In this document: one piece after another, positions 24,860 to 34,385 of the stretch
Numbering within the stretch: position 1 is the stretch's first letter
How the letters are laid out: each line of letters opens with the position of its first letter
NCBI RefSeq assembly: GCF_014646115.1
Contig: NZ_BMMV01000004.1
Span: forward strand, 293,971 to 357,970
Direction: 5' to 3'
Source: Streptomyces camponoticapitis
GTDB taxonomy: Bacteria; Actinomycetota; Actinomycetes; Streptomycetales; Streptomycetaceae
Length of the DNA stretch: 64,000 nucleotides
Notes under the pieces: generated by a model
Database searches by the model: none
The model's input: the letters and a program-made list of their open reading frames with translations, nothing else
Told to the model about the DNA's origin: nothing
Made by a program: the position numbers and the translations under genes

Positions 24860-25672
24860 TCAGGGCTGCGCGTGGGCCGCCGTGCTCGCCAGGACCTCGG
24901 ACAGGTCCCGCGCCACTTCCTGCAGTATCGGCACGATCCTCTCGGTGGCCGTCTCCGTGACGCGACCGGCCGGACCGGAGATCGAGATCGCCGCCGGGGT
25001 GGGGGAGTTGGGCACCGGGACCGCCAGGCAGCGGACCCCCATCTCCTGCTCGTTGTCGTCCACCGCGTAACCGGCCGCGCGTACCAGTTCGAGCGCGTCG
25101 AGGAAGCCGTCGGGCGTCGTGATCGTCTTCTCGGTGGCCGCGGGCATGCCGGTACGCGCGAGCAGAGCCCGTACCTCCTCGGCCGACGTGTGCGCGAGCA
25201 GCGCCTTGCCCACACCCGTGGAGTGCGGGAGGACCCGTCGGCCGACCTCCGTGAACATCCGCATCGAGTGCTTGGACGGCACCTGGGCGACATACACGAT
25301 CTCGTCGCCGTCGAGCAGCGCCATGTTCGCCGTCTCGCCGGTCTCCTCGACCAGCCGCGCCAGATATGGCCGCGCCCAGGTGCCGAGCAGCCGCGACGCC
25401 GACTCGCCCAGCCGGATGAGGCGCGGGCCGAGCGCGTATCGGCGGTTCGTCTGCTGGCGTACGTAACCGCAGGCCACGAGCGTACGCATCAGCCGGTGGA
25501 TGGTCGGCAGGGGCAGACCACTGCTGGCCGACAGCTCGCTCAGGCCGACCTCGCCCCCCGCGTCCGCCATCCGCTCCAGCAGATCGAAGGCGCGCTCCAG
25601 GGACTGGACGCCGCCGCTCGCGGAGGCGGGCTTGGCAGCGTCGGTGGCGCTGGCGGCGCTGGACGTCGGCAC
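24860..25672 (-). CDS. allR: IclR-family repressor of allantoin use
   Basis: A 270-residue IclR-type regulator. The winged HTH spans about residues 22-90 (VQSLERAFDLLERMADAGGEVGLSELSASSGLPLPTIHRLMRTLVACGYV), and the effector domain includes GTWARPYLARLVEETGETANMALLDGDEIVYVAQVPS and LAVPVPNSPTPAAISISGPAGRV. In Escherichia coli AllR senses glyoxylate and allantoin; in Streptomyces an orthologue next to allB represses the allantoin genes. Here it is divergent from allB-alc. A Ser/Ala-rich stretch of 20 residues precedes the HTH. The four paired TTCC-N7-GGAA operators in this window, including one in the allR/allB intergenic region, are its probable targets, implying autoregulation. Confidence 0.9.
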   Translation of the reverse strand: MPTSSAASATDAAKPASASGGVQSLERAFDLLERMADAGGEVGLSELSASSGLPLPTIHRLMRTLVACGYVRQQTNRRYALGPRLIRLGESASRLLGTWARPYLARLVEETGETANMALLDGDEIVYVAQVPSKHSMRMFTEVGRRVLPHSTGVGKALLAHTSAEEVRALLARTGMPAATEKTITTPDGFLDALELVRAAGYAVDDNEQEMGVRCLAVPVPNSPTPAAISISGPAGRVTETATERIVPILQEVARDLSEVLASTAAHAQP

Positions 25673-25879
25673 AACAACGGTCCTCTCGGGGCGTCGGGAC
25701 GGGTGGGGCGAGTCAGCAGTTTACCGGGCGCTCCGGCGGGCCACGGGTGTCCTGATCAGCGGGCCGGCCGGTGGCCGGGCCCATCGGCCGATCCGCGTTT
25801 CCGCCGGTCAGAGGGTGTCTGTCCGGGTGCCGCCGGTCACCCGGTGTGATCGGTCCGTACGGTAGAGGGTGGAGCGGTC

Positions 25880-25915
25880 TTCTGTCTGGCGAAAGTCGAT
25901 TTTCGCTCTGTGGAA
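25880..25915. promoter_or_regulatory. Tandem TTCC-N7-GGAA operator between allR and allB
   Basis: TTTCGCTCTGTGGAA (25901-25915, 7 of 8 conserved positions) and TTCTGTCTGGCGAAA (25880-25894, 6 of 8) start 21 bp apart. They lie in the 383-base divergent region 25673-26055, which holds no gene, and could control both allR and allB. This is the weakest of the four pairs. Confidence 0.6.
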
Positions 25916-25991
25916 TCAGTCAAGTGTAGTCCAGCGGGTCCGGTCGCGGGCGGAGCGGCCTTGACGGACCCTGGTCCGGCATGAAGACTCC

Positions 25992-26008
25992 TTCAACAGT
26001 TCGTTGAA
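25992..26008. promoter_or_regulatory. TTCAAC-N5-GTTGAA operator of allB
   Basis: A perfect 6-5-6 inverted repeat (TTCAAC 25992-25997, GTTGAA 26003-26008) 48-64 bases before the allB start. The same motif occurs before uraD and, weaker, before aceB. Confidence 0.65.
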
Positions 26009-26055
26009 TTTTATGGATCTCCCGCTCGGGCATGACGGAGAAGTGAGGGTGGCCG

Positions 26056-27429
26056 GTGACCGACCTGGACCGGAACGTGGACCTGGTGCTGCGCTCGACG
26101 CGTGTCGTCACCCCTGAGGGCACGCGCCCCGCGACGGTCGCCGTCGCCGCCGGCACGATCGCCGCCGTGCTTCCCTACGAGCGGCCCTATGAGCGGGAGT
26201 ACGTCTCCGGGCTGCCGCCGGGCGCCCGGCTGGAGGATGTCGGCGACGACGTCGTACTCCCCGGCCTCGTCGACACCCATGTGCATGTGAACGACCCCGG
26301 CCGCGCCGAGTGGGAGGGCTTCTGGACCGCCACCCGCGCGGCGGCGTCCGGCGGCATCACCACCCTGATCGACATGCCGCTCAACTCCCTGCCGCCGACC
26401 ACCACGACCGCCCACCTCCGGACAAAGCGTGAGGTCGCCGCCCGCAAGGCGCACATCGACGTCGGCTTCTGGGGCGGCGCGCTCCCCGGCAATGTCAGGG
26501 ACCTCAAGTCCCTGCACGACGCCGGGGTGTTCGGCTTCAAGGCATTCCTGTCGCCTTCCGGCGTCGAGGAGTTCCCCGAGCTGGACGCCGCGCAGCTCGA
26601 CCGGTCGCTCGCCGAGATCGCCGGCTTCGGCGGGCTGCTCATCGTGCACGCCGAGGACCCGCACGAACTGGCCGCCGCCCCGCACCGCACCGGCGCCAAG
26701 TACGCCGACTTCCTCGCCTCGCGCCCCCGCGACGCCGAGAACGCGGCGATAGAAGGCCTCATCACGGCCGCGCGCAGACACCACGCGCGCGTGCACGTCC
26801 TGCACCTGTCGTCCGCCGACGCGCTGCCGCTGATCGCGGCGGCCAGGCGGGACGGCGTACGGCTGACCGTCGAGACGTGCCCGCACTTCCTCACCCTCAC
26901 CGCCGAGGAAGTCCCGGACGGCGCGACCGAGTTCAAGTGCTGTCCGCCCATCCGCGAGGCCGCGAACAAGGACGCCCTCTGGCGCGGCCTGGCCGACGGG
27001 ACGATCGACTGTGTCGTCTCCGACCACTCACCGTCCACCACCGACCTCAAGACCTCCGACTTCGCGACCGCGTGGGGCGGCATCTCCTCCCTCCAACTCG
27101 GCCTGCCCGCCATCTGGACCGAGGCCCGCCGACGCGGTCACTCGCTCGACGACGTGGCCCGCTGGATGTCGACGGCCCCCGCCGCGCTGGCCGGGCTGCA
27201 CAGCAAGGGCGCCATCGAGGCGGGGCGTGACGCCGACTTCGCGGTTCTCGCGCCCGACGACTCGTTCACCGTGGACCCCGCCGCGCTCCAGCACCGCAAC
27301 CGCGTCACCGCGTACGCGGGCAGGACGCTGTACGGCGTCGTCAGGTCGACCTGGCTGCGCGGCCGGCGGATCGTCGCAGACGGAGCCATCGCCGAGCCCT
27401 CCGGCCGACTGCTCGAAAGGACCAACTGA
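26056..27429 (+). CDS. allB: Allantoinase
   Basis: Hydrolyses allantoin to allantoate (EC 3.5.2.5). The 457 residues show the cyclic amidohydrolase metal motifs: [15 protein letters not shown] (about 69-83), the carboxylated-lysine segment [13 protein letters not shown] near 155, LIVHAEDPH near 196, VHVLHLSS near 251 and CVVSDHSPS near 319. GTG start at 26056 with GAGGGTGG upstream. It is the first gene of a two-gene unit with alc, 3 bases apart. The promoter carries both the paired TTCC-N7-GGAA boxes and a perfect TTCAAC-N5-GTTGAA site, placing allB under both control layers. Confidence 0.95.
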   Translation: MTDLDRNVDLVLRSTRVVTPEGTRPATVAVAAGTIAAVLPYERPYEREYVSGLPPGARLEDVGDDVVLPGLVDTHVHVNDPGRAEWEGFWTATRAAASGGITTLIDMPLNSLPPTTTTAHLRTKREVAARKAHIDVGFWGGALPGNVRDLKSLHDAGVFGFKAFLSPSGVEEFPELDAAQLDRSLAEIAGFGGLLIVHAEDPHELAAAPHRTGAKYADFLASRPRDAENAAIEGLITAARRHHARVHVLHLSSADALPLIAAARRDGVRLTVETCPHFLTLTAEEVPDGATEFKCCPPIREAANKDALWRGLADGTIDCVVSDHSPSTTDLKTSDFATAWGGISSLQLGLPAIWTEARRRGHSLDDVARWMSTAPAALAGLHSKGAIEAGRDADFAVLAPDDSFTVDPAALQHRNRVTAYAGRTLYGVVRSTWLRGRRIVADGAIAEPSGRLLERTN

Positions 27430-27432
27430 ACC

Positions 27433-28599
27433 GTGCCCACAAGCCCGTCGCCCACCTCCTCCGCCCAGACGTCGCCCGAGGCCGCCTTCACCGGTGACGC
27501 CGCCCCCTACGGCGGGGGCGACCCGTACGCCGACCACCGCTCAGCCGACCACCCCTTCACCCGCCTCGTCGACCTGGCCGACCGCAGGCTCGGCGCCGGT
27601 GTCGTCGCCGCCAACGACGAGTTCTTCGCCGAGCGCGAGAATCTGCTGAAGCCCGGCCCCGCCGAATTCGACCCGGAGCGCTTCGGGCACAAGGGCAAGA
27701 TCATGGACGGCTGGGAGACCCGCCGCAGGCGCGGCGCGTCCGCCGGGCGGCCGCACCCCACCGACGAGGACCACGACTGGGCTCTCGTACGGCTCGGCGC
27801 CCCCGGCGTCGTGCGCGGCATCGTGGTCGACACCGCGCACTTCCGCGGCAACTACCCGCAGGCCGTGTCCGTCGAGGCGACGTCGCTGCCCGGCTCGCCG
27901 TCCCCGGAGGACCTGCTCGCCGACGGCGTGACCTGGACAACCCTCGTACCCCGTACGGCCGTTGGCGGACACGCGGCGAACGGCTTCACCGTCGGTGCCG
28001 AGCGGCGCTTCACCCATCTGCGGGTCAACCAGCATCCCGACGGCGGCATCGCGCGACTGCGGGTGTACGGCGATGTCGCGCCCGACCCGGTGTGGCTGGC
28101 CGCCCTCGGTACGTTCGACCTTCTCGCCCTGGAGAACGGCGGCCGGGTCGAGGATGCCTCCGACCGCTTCTACTCACCCGCCACCAACACCATCCAGCCG
28201 GGCCGCTCACGCCAGATGGACGACGGCTGGGAGACGCGCCGGCGCCGCGACAAAGGCAACGACTGGATCCGCTACGGGTTGGCCGAGCGGTCCGAGATCC
28301 GCGCCGTCGAGATCGACACGGCCTACCTGAAGGGCAACTCGGCGGGCTGGGCGGCGCTTTCCGTACGCGACGGTGAGCCGGGAGCCGGGACGGACGGGGA
28401 GTGGACCGAGGTCCTGCCCCGCACCCGCCTCCAGCCCGACACCAACCACCGCTTCGTCCTCGACCGCCCCGTGACGGCCCGTCAGGTCCGGATCGACATC
28501 TTCCCGGACGGCGGCATCTCCCGGCTGCGCCTCTTCGGCTCGCTCACCGAGGAGGGAGCCGCCCGACTGGCCGCCCGGCACCGGGAGTTGGGCGGCTGA
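27433..28599 (+). CDS. alc: Allantoicase
   Basis: Splits allantoate into ureidoglycolate and urea (EC 3.5.3.4). The 388 residues contain the two homologous allantoicase repeats, marked by GKIMDGWETRRRR near residue 91 and RQMDDGWETRRRR near 258; each repeat ends with a DGGI-x-RLR motif (HPDGGIARLRVYG and FPDGGISRLRLFG). The N-terminal 35 residues are a Ser/Pro-rich extension. The gene follows allB after 3 bases, so both are one transcript. The product ureidoglycolate needs a lyase or hydrolase to release glyoxylate; none is recognisable nearby. Convergent with an SDR gene with an 11-base gap. Confidence 0.94.
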   Translation: MPTSPSPTSSAQTSPEAAFTGDAAPYGGGDPYADHRSADHPFTRLVDLADRRLGAGVVAANDEFFAERENLLKPGPAEFDPERFGHKGKIMDGWETRRRRGASAGRPHPTDEDHDWALVRLGAPGVVRGIVVDTAHFRGNYPQAVSVEATSLPGSPSPEDLLADGVTWTTLVPRTAVGGHAANGFTVGAERRFTHLRVNQHPDGGIARLRVYGDVAPDPVWLAALGTFDLLALENGGRVEDASDRFYSPATNTIQPGRSRQMDDGWETRRRRDKGNDWIRYGLAERSEIRAVEIDTAYLKGNSAGWAALSVRDGEPGAGTDGEWTEVLPRTRLQPDTNHRFVLDRPVTARQVRIDIFPDGGISRLRLFGSLTEEGAARLAARHRELGG

Positions 28600-28610
28600 C
28601 CACGGGCGGC

Positions 28611-29366
28611 TCAGGCCGCGTGCCCGCCGTCCACAGCGAACTCCGCGCCTGTGACGTAGGCCGCCTCGTCACTCGCCAGGAACGCCACCATCGACGCCAC
28701 CTCGTCGGCGGACCCGTACCGGCCGAGCGCCGTCATCGCGCTCTGACCGGCCGCGTACGGGCCGTCGGCCGGATTCATGTCCGTGTCCGTCGGGCCCGGG
28801 TGGACGATGTTCGCGGTGATGCCCCGCTCGCCCAACTCCCGTGCCACCGCCTTGGTCAGGCCGATCAGCGCGGACTTGCTCGTCGTGTAGAGCGTGCCGC
28901 CGGGACCGGGCACCCGCTGGGTCATACAGCTGCCTACGGTGACGATCCGGCCGCCGCGTACGAGCTTCGTGGCGGCGGCCTGCGTGGTGAGGAAGACGCC
29001 CTGCACGTTCACCGCCAGCAGGCGGCCGACTTCGGAAGCCGGGAAGCTGTCCAGGGGGCCGAGCAGTCCGATCCCGACGTTGTTGACGAGGATGTCGAGC
29101 CGGCCGCCGAGACCGTCGACGGCCCGCTCCACCACGCTCACGGCCTGCCCGGGGTCGGCCGAGTCGGCGCGCAGCGCGAGGCCGCGCCGCCCCGTCGCCT
29201 CGATCTTCGCCACGACCGCCCGCGCGGCGCTCTCGTCGGCGACGTAGCTGATCGCGACGTCCACGCCCTCCTGGGCGAGCCGCAGGGCGATCGCCGCCCC
29301 GATGCCCCGGCTGCCGCCGGTGACCAGCGCGGTCCTGCCGGCCGGCGCGGAACTCGTTACAGACAT
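28611..29366 (-). CDS. SDR-family oxidoreductase
   Basis: A 251-residue classical short-chain dehydrogenase/reductase. The cofactor motif is ALVTGGSRGIGAAIALRL (about 13-30), then ILVNNVGIG (about 90) and the catalytic triad region with S in TVGSCMTQR and YTTSK (Y about 159, K about 163). The tail YVTGAEFAVDGGHAA is typical. ATG at 29366 with GAAGGAC upstream. It resembles 3-oxoacyl-ACP-reductase-type SDRs, but the substrate is not inferable and it is probably monocistronic. Confidence 0.88.
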   Translation of the reverse strand: MSVTSSAPAGRTALVTGGSRGIGAAIALRLAQEGVDVAISYVADESAARAVVAKIEATGRRGLALRADSADPGQAVSVVERAVDGLGGRLDILVNNVGIGLLGPLDSFPASEVGRLLAVNVQGVFLTTQAAATKLVRGGRIVTVGSCMTQRVPGPGGTLYTTSKSALIGLTKAVARELGERGITANIVHPGPTDTDMNPADGPYAAGQSAMTALGRYGSADEVASMVAFLASDEAAYVTGAEFAVDGGHAA

Positions 29367-29623
29367 GGGTACGTCCTTCGGTCGGCCGCCCGCGGGGGCG
29401 GGCGGCGAGCGGGTGCTGCGGATGACCTCGATCAAACCGGCCCGGCGCCCGCGGCACCGGCGGGAATCGGACGGTGACAACGGCCCGGGACGCACCCGCG
29501 CGGACGTTTATCGGGGACCTCGGGACCGGACGCCCCCAGGCCTTAGGTCGATGAGTCCGCGACTTTGGTAGCTGACCTGGAGCACCAGCGGCGCGCCACA
29601 CCCCACCTGCATAGATTGGTCGT

Positions 29624-30847
29624 ATGACGCGGACGGAATACCCCTGGCTGCTGCCCTCGGCCATGGCGGGACCCCTCGACCCCGAGCGCGCCGGGACACG
29701 GGGCGGGCGCCGGCCCCGGCGTACCGTGCGCGACTGGGTCGTGGACCTGATCGTCTTCCTCTTCGCCGTCTTCATCGGCATGCTCGCGCTGGACGCGTCC
29801 GAGCGGGTCGGCAACGGCGAACTGGTCGTCATGGCCGACCTGCTGGTCGGCATCGCGTCTTGCTGCACACTCTGGCTGCGGCGGCGCCGGCCGCCCGCCC
29901 TGGCCATCGGCCTCTCGCTGGTGCAGATCGTGTCACCGGCGGCGAGCGGCGCGGCTCTGGTGGCGCTCTTCAGCCTGGCCATCCACCGGCCGTTCAAGCC
30001 CGTGGTCTACGTCGGGGCTCTCGCCCTCGCGGCCGCGACGGCTCAGGCGTATCTGCGACCCGACCCGACGACCCCCCGTGTCGTCTCGATCGTTCTCGGA
30101 GCGCTCCTCACTCTTCTCGTGATCGCCTGGGGCATGTTGGTGCGGTCGCGCCGGCAGCTCGTGCTGGCGCTGCGCGAGCGCGCCGTACGAGCCGAGACCG
30201 AGGCGGCGCTCAGGGCCGAGCAGGCGCAGCGCCTGGCCCGCGAGGCCATCGCCCGCGAGATGCACGACGTGCTGGCGCACCGGCTGACACTGCTCAGCGT
30301 CCACGCGGGCGCGCTGGAGTTCCGGCCCGACGCACCGCCTCCCGAAGTGGCCAGAGCCGCGGGCGTGATCCGCGACAGCGCGCACGAGGCGCTCCAGGAC
30401 CTGCGCATGATCATCGGTGTGCTGCGCGCGCCCGGCGACGACGGCGAGCGTCCGCAGCCCACCCTCGTCACCCTGGACGCCCTGGTCGCCGAGTCCCGCG
30501 AGGCCGGGATGGAGGTCACCCTCGACAGCGGCGTCGACGACCCGGCGGCCGTACCCGCCACCACCGGCCGCACCGCCTACCGCATCGCCCAGGAGGGCCT
30601 GACCAATGCGCGCAAGCACGCCCCCGGTACCGGCACGACCGTCCTGGTGAGCGGCGGTCCGGGAGACGGAATCACCGTGGAGGTACGGAACGAGGCGCCG
30701 CGGGGCCCGGTCCCGAAGGTGCCGGGATCCGGCCAGGGGCTGATCGGGCTGACCGAACGCGCCACGCTGGCCGGCGGACGGTTCGAGCACGGTCCGACGG
30801 ATGACGGCGGCTTCACCGTCCGGGCCTGGCTACCGTGGTCCGCATGA
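29624..30847 (+). CDS. Two-component sensor histidine kinase (NarL-partner type)
   Basis: A 407-residue HisKA_3-type kinase. Four to five membrane segments lie between about residues 38 and 185 (VVDLIVFLFAVFIGMLAL, VVMADLLVGIASCCTLW, VVSIVLGALLTLLVIAWGML), with little extracellular sequence, so the sensed signal probably lies within the membrane. A short coiled stretch leads to the phosphorylation motif AREMHDVLAHRLTLLS (His about 214) and a C-terminal ATPase domain with TAYRIAQEGLTNARKHAPG and GSGQGLIGLTERATLAGG. Its stop codon overlaps the start of the response regulator (ATGA), the usual coupling of such pairs. Target genes unknown. Confidence 0.92.
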   Translation: MTRTEYPWLLPSAMAGPLDPERAGTRGGRRPRRTVRDWVVDLIVFLFAVFIGMLALDASERVGNGELVVMADLLVGIASCCTLWLRRRRPPALAIGLSLVQIVSPAASGAALVALFSLAIHRPFKPVVYVGALALAAATAQAYLRPDPTTPRVVSIVLGALLTLLVIAWGMLVRSRRQLVLALRERAVRAETEAALRAEQAQRLAREAIAREMHDVLAHRLTLLSVHAGALEFRPDAPPPEVARAAGVIRDSAHEALQDLRMIIGVLRAPGDDGERPQPTLVTLDALVAESREAGMEVTLDSGVDDPAAVPATTGRTAYRIAQEGLTNARKHAPGTGTTVLVSGGPGDGITVEVRNEAPRGPVPKVPGSGQGLIGLTERATLAGGRFEHGPTDDGGFTVRAWLPWSA

Positions 30848-31527
30848 CCACCACGACCATCCGGTTGCTCATCGTCGACGACGATCCACTCGTACGCGCG
30901 GGGCTGACGTTCATGCTCGGGGGTGCGGACGGCATCGAGATCGTGGGAGAGGCGTCCGACGGCGCCGAGGTCGGGGCTCTCGTCCGCGAACTCACCCCCG
31001 ACGTCGTGCTCATGGACATCCGGATGCCCGCCATGGACGGGATCACCGCCACCGAACTCCTGCGGGCGCGCGCCGGTGCGCCCGAAGTCCTCGTCCTGAC
31101 CACGTTCCACGCCGACGAGCAGGTGCTTCGGGCACTGCGCGCGGGCGCCGCCGGGTTCGTCCTGAAGGACACCCCGCCGGCCGAGATCGTCGCGGCGGTA
31201 CGGCAGGTGGCGGCGGGCGAGCCGGTGCTCTCCCCGGCCGTCACCCGCCAGTTGATGGCCCATGTCGCGGGCGCGCCGACCGCCGTACGCAAGGACACGG
31301 CGACCGGCCGGCTCACCCGGCTCGGGGCACGGGAGCGGGAGGTGGCGCTGGCCGTGGGGCGCGGCAGCTCGAACGCGGAGATCGCGGCGGAGCTGTTCAT
31401 GAGCCTTCCGACGGTCAAGGCGCATGTCTCCCGCATCCTGGCCAAGCTGGACCTCAACAACCGTGTCCAGATCGCCCTGTTGGTGCACGACGCGGATCTC
31501 GTGACGGACGGCGGGGAGAAGGCGTAG
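30844..31527 (+). CDS. NarL/FixJ-family response regulator
   Basis: A 227-residue regulator. The receiver domain has the acidic pocket LLIVDDDPLVRAGL, the phospho-acceptor D58 in DVVLMDIRMPAMDG, and the conserved Thr and Lys (VLTTFHADE, FVLKDTPP). A LuxR-type HTH follows (LGAREREVALAVGRGSSNAEIAAELFMSLPTVKAHVSRILAKL). The ATG at 30844 overlaps the kinase stop codon by 4 bases. An in-frame GTG at 30835 is a less likely start. Confidence 0.93.
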   Translation: MTTTTIRLLIVDDDPLVRAGLTFMLGGADGIEIVGEASDGAEVGALVRELTPDVVLMDIRMPAMDGITATELLRARAGAPEVLVLTTFHADEQVLRALRAGAAGFVLKDTPPAEIVAAVRQVAAGEPVLSPAVTRQLMAHVAGAPTAVRKDTATGRLTRLGAREREVALAVGRGSSNAEIAAELFMSLPTVKAHVSRILAKLDLNNRVQIALLVHDADLVTDGGEKA

Positions 31528-31622
31528 GCGCCCTCGGGCGGCCGAGGGAGCGCGCGGGCGGGCGCGTGGGCGGCGACGGTGCCAGGTCGGCGGCGCACGC
31601 CGGAGCGACGTAATCTGACGTG

Positions 31623-32834
31623 ATGAGTGTCGTCGACCTGGGCGCTTACGGCCCCGATTTCACCGCCGATCCGTACCCGTACTACGCGAAACTGCGCGAG
31701 TCGGGACCGGTCCACCAGATCCGTACGCCCTACGGCGACCGTCTCTGGCTGATCGTCGGGCACCGGGAGGCGCGCGCCGCGCTCGCCGACCCCCGGCTCT
31801 CCAAGTCCCCGGCCACGGTGGGCGGCAGCATGCTCGACGAGCGCGTCATCGGCCCGACCCTGCTGGTCGTCGACCCGCCCGACCACACCCGTCTCCGCAA
31901 GCTCGTCGCCCGTGAGTTCACCGCCCGCAGAGTGGCAGGTCTACGGGAGCGGATCCAGCGGCTCACCGACGAGCTGATCGACGCCATGCTCCCGGCGGGC
32001 CACGGCGACCTGGTCGAGTCACTGTCGTACCCCCTGCCCATCACCGTCATCTGCGAACTGCTCGGTGTGCCGACGGAGGACCGTGATGTCTTCCGGGCCT
32101 GGTCCACGGAGGTCGTGGCGCCCGGCGGCGCCGCCAGTGAGTACACGGCCGTGCACGAACTGGGCGCCTACTTCGACGAGTTGATCGAGGACAAGCGCTG
32201 CGCCGGCCCCTCCGACGATCTGCTCTCCGCCCTGCTGCGGACCCGTGCCGAGGACGGCGACCGACTCTCCGCCGCCGAACTGCGCGCGATGGCCTTCCTG
32301 TTGCTGATCGCCGGTCACGAGACGACGGTCAACCTCATCACCAACGGCATGCGCGCCCTGCTCAGCCACCCCGATCAACTGGCCGCCCTGCGCGAGGACT
32401 TCGGGCTGCTCGACGGCGCGATCGAGGAGATGCTGCGCTACGACGGGCCGGTCCTCAACGCCACCGCGCGCTTCACCAGCGAGCCCGTGACCGTCGGCGA
32501 CACGGTCATCCCCGCGTACCAGGCGGTGCTCGTCGGCCTCGGCGCCGCGGGCCGCGACCCCGCCCGCTACCCGGAACCGGACCGCTTCGACATCCGGCGT
32601 ACGGCGACGGCAACGGCGACCGGCGCCAAGGGCCAGAACCACGGACATCTCGCCTTCGGGCACGGCATCCACCACTGCCTCGGCGCGCCGCTCGCGCGCC
32701 TGGAGGCCAGGATCGCGGTCCGTACCCTCCTCGAACGCTGCCCCGACCTGACCCTCGACCCGGACGCGGGGCCGCTGGACTGGCTGCCCGGAATGCTGAT
32801 CCGTGGTGTGCGGGGTCTGCCGGTGCGGTGGTAG
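31623..32834 (+). CDS. Cytochrome P450
   Basis: A 403-residue class I bacterial P450 (CYP105/107-like size). The oxygen-binding I-helix motif is LLLIAGHETTVNLI (about 229-242), the ExxR motif is in IEEMLRYDGP, and the heme loop is FGHGIHHCLGAPLARLEAR with the cysteine ligand near residue 349. It starts at the ATG of a GTG-ATG pair. No ferredoxin gene is adjacent, so it relies on redox partners encoded elsewhere. A PaaI-type thioesterase follows after 45 bases. Substrate unknown; it could act in secondary metabolism or xenobiotic oxidation. Confidence 0.94.
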   Translation: MSVVDLGAYGPDFTADPYPYYAKLRESGPVHQIRTPYGDRLWLIVGHREARAALADPRLSKSPATVGGSMLDERVIGPTLLVVDPPDHTRLRKLVAREFTARRVAGLRERIQRLTDELIDAMLPAGHGDLVESLSYPLPITVICELLGVPTEDRDVFRAWSTEVVAPGGAASEYTAVHELGAYFDELIEDKRCAGPSDDLLSALLRTRAEDGDRLSAAELRAMAFLLLIAGHETTVNLITNGMRALLSHPDQLAALREDFGLLDGAIEEMLRYDGPVLNATARFTSEPVTVGDTVIPAYQAVLVGLGAAGRDPARYPEPDRFDIRRTATATATGAKGQNHGHLAFGHGIHHCLGAPLARLEARIAVRTLLERCPDLTLDPDAGPLDWLPGMLIRGVRGLPVRW

Positions 32835-32879
32835 GCATGAAGGCGCGGAGTGCCGCGCGTACGTCCCGGAGGAGTGACC

Positions 32880-33302
32880 ATGCAGGAGTTCGACATCGTC
32901 CTGGCGCGGAAGGTGCTGGAAGGCCAGCCGTTCAGCGGCCTGCTCGGTACCAGGATCATGGTCTTCGGGGACGGCGAGGCCGAGTTGGAGCTGGACATCC
33001 GTGAGGACCTGCAGCAGCAGAACGGCTATCTGCACGGCGGAGTCCTGGCGTACGCCGCCGACAACGGCATCACGTTCGCGGCGGGCTCGGTGCTCGGCCC
33101 CGCCGTGCTGACGGCGGGCTTCTCCATCCAGTACATGCGACCCGGCACCGGCTCCAAGCTGGTCGCCCGCGCCTCGGTCGTGCACGCGGGGCGCAGGCAG
33201 GCCACGGTGCGCTGCGACCTGGTCACGGTGGCCGAGGACGGCACGGAGACGCTGTGCGCGGTGGCGCAGGGCACGGTGCTGCCGGTACAGAGACCCGCCT
33301 GA
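32880..33302 (+). CDS. PaaI-family hotdog-fold thioesterase
   Basis: A 140-residue hotdog-fold acyl-CoA thioesterase. The active-site helix region is QQQNGYLHGGVLAYAADNGITFAAG (about 43-67), where the HGG turn and the following Asp/Asn are the family's catalytic features. FSIQYMRPGTGSKLVARASVVHAGRR (about 82-107) forms the central strands. ATG at 32880 with a strong GGAGGAG site. It lies 45 bases after the P450 gene and may be co-transcribed. Substrate not inferable. Confidence 0.85.
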   Translation: MQEFDIVLARKVLEGQPFSGLLGTRIMVFGDGEAELELDIREDLQQQNGYLHGGVLAYAADNGITFAAGSVLGPAVLTAGFSIQYMRPGTGSKLVARASVVHAGRRQATVRCDLVTVAEDGTETLCAVAQGTVLPVQRPA

Positions 33303-33347
33303 GGCGGAAGGGCCCCCGCGGGCTCTCCCGGAGGACGACGGGCCGGG

Positions 33348-34355
33348 CTACAACCCGCCCGGGATCTCCTCCAGCCGCACCGGCCGGTGTTCGAGCCGTG
33401 ACAGCTCGCACGCCTCGGCGATCCGCAGCGCGTGCAGCGCCTCGTGTCCGTCGCACGGGTTCTCCAGCTCGCCGGCCACGACCCGGACGAAGGCGTCCAG
33501 CTCCGCCTCGTACGCCGGCGCGAACCGCTCCAGGAAGCCCGGCCACGGGTTGTCGCAGCGCGGCGGACCCTTCGGCTCGGTCGAGGTGATCGGCGTACGG
33601 TCGTCGAGACCGACCGCGAACTGGTCCTTCTCGCCCGCCAGTTCCATCCGTACGTCGTATCCCGCGCCGTTGCAGCGGGTGGCCGTCGCGGTGGCGAGCG
33701 TCCCGTCGTCCAGGGTGAGCACGGCCGCGGCCGTGTCGATGTCCCCGGCCTCGCGGAACATCGGGGGACCGGCGTCCGAACCGGTCGCGTACACCTCCAC
33801 CACCTCGCGCCCGGTGACCCAGCGCATGATGTCGAAGTCGTGGACCAGACAGTCCCGGTAGAGACCGCCGGACAGCGGCAGATACTCAGGGGCCGGCGGC
33901 GCGGGGTCGGAGGTGATGGCCCGTACGGTGTGCAGCCGGCCCAGCGCGCCGGACCGTACGAGATCGCGGGCCGCGCCGTAACCGGCGTCGAAGCGGCGCA
34001 TGAAGCCCAGTTGCAGGACCGTGCCCGCCGCCTCCACATCCGTCAGTGCGCTCAGCGTGCCCTTGAGGTCCAGTGCGATCGGCTTCTCGCAGAAGGCGGG
34101 CAGCCCGGCCCGCGCCGCGCGGCTGATCAGGTCCGCGTGGGCGGAGGTGGCGGAGGCGATGACGACGGCGTCCACGCCCCACGAGAAGACCTCGTCCACC
34201 GAGGGGGCGGCCGTGGAGCCCGTACGGTCGGCGACCTGTGCGGCGCGGGCCGCGTTCGTGTCGGCGACGACCAGGGAGCCGACCTCGCGATGGCGGCTCA
34301 GCACCTCCGCGTGGAAGGTGCCGATACGGCCGGTGCCGATGAGTCCGATGCGCAT
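33348..34355 (-). CDS. Gfo/Idh/MocA-family dehydrogenase (inositol 2-dehydrogenase-like)
   Basis: A 335-residue NAD(P)-dependent oxidoreductase. The Rossmann motif MRIGLIGTGRIGTFHAEVL opens the chain; the conserved EKP lysine motif is in AFCEKPIAL (about 93), and GGLYRDCLVHDFDIMRWVTG (about 160-180) carries the catalytic Asp/His pair of inositol and sugar dehydrogenases. It is divergent from a GntR regulator and near a sugar ABC transporter, so a polyol or sugar-acid substrate such as myo-inositol is plausible. The start is ATG 34355; a TTG three codons upstream is possible. TTGTCCTGACA boxes lie in its promoter region. Confidence 0.88.
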   Translation of the reverse strand: MRIGLIGTGRIGTFHAEVLSRHREVGSLVVADTNAARAAQVADRTGSTAAPSVDEVFSWGVDAVVIASATSAHADLISRAARAGLPAFCEKPIALDLKGTLSALTDVEAAGTVLQLGFMRRFDAGYGAARDLVRSGALGRLHTVRAITSDPAPPAPEYLPLSGGLYRDCLVHDFDIMRWVTGREVVEVYATGSDAGPPMFREAGDIDTAAAVLTLDDGTLATATATRCNGAGYDVRMELAGEKDQFAVGLDDRTPITSTEPKGPPRCDNPWPGFLERFAPAYEAELDAFVRVVAGELENPCDGHEALHALRIAEACELSRLEHRPVRLEEIPGGL

Positions 34356-34385
34356 GGCCCCCAAGGTGGCCTTCGGGCTGTCGTC

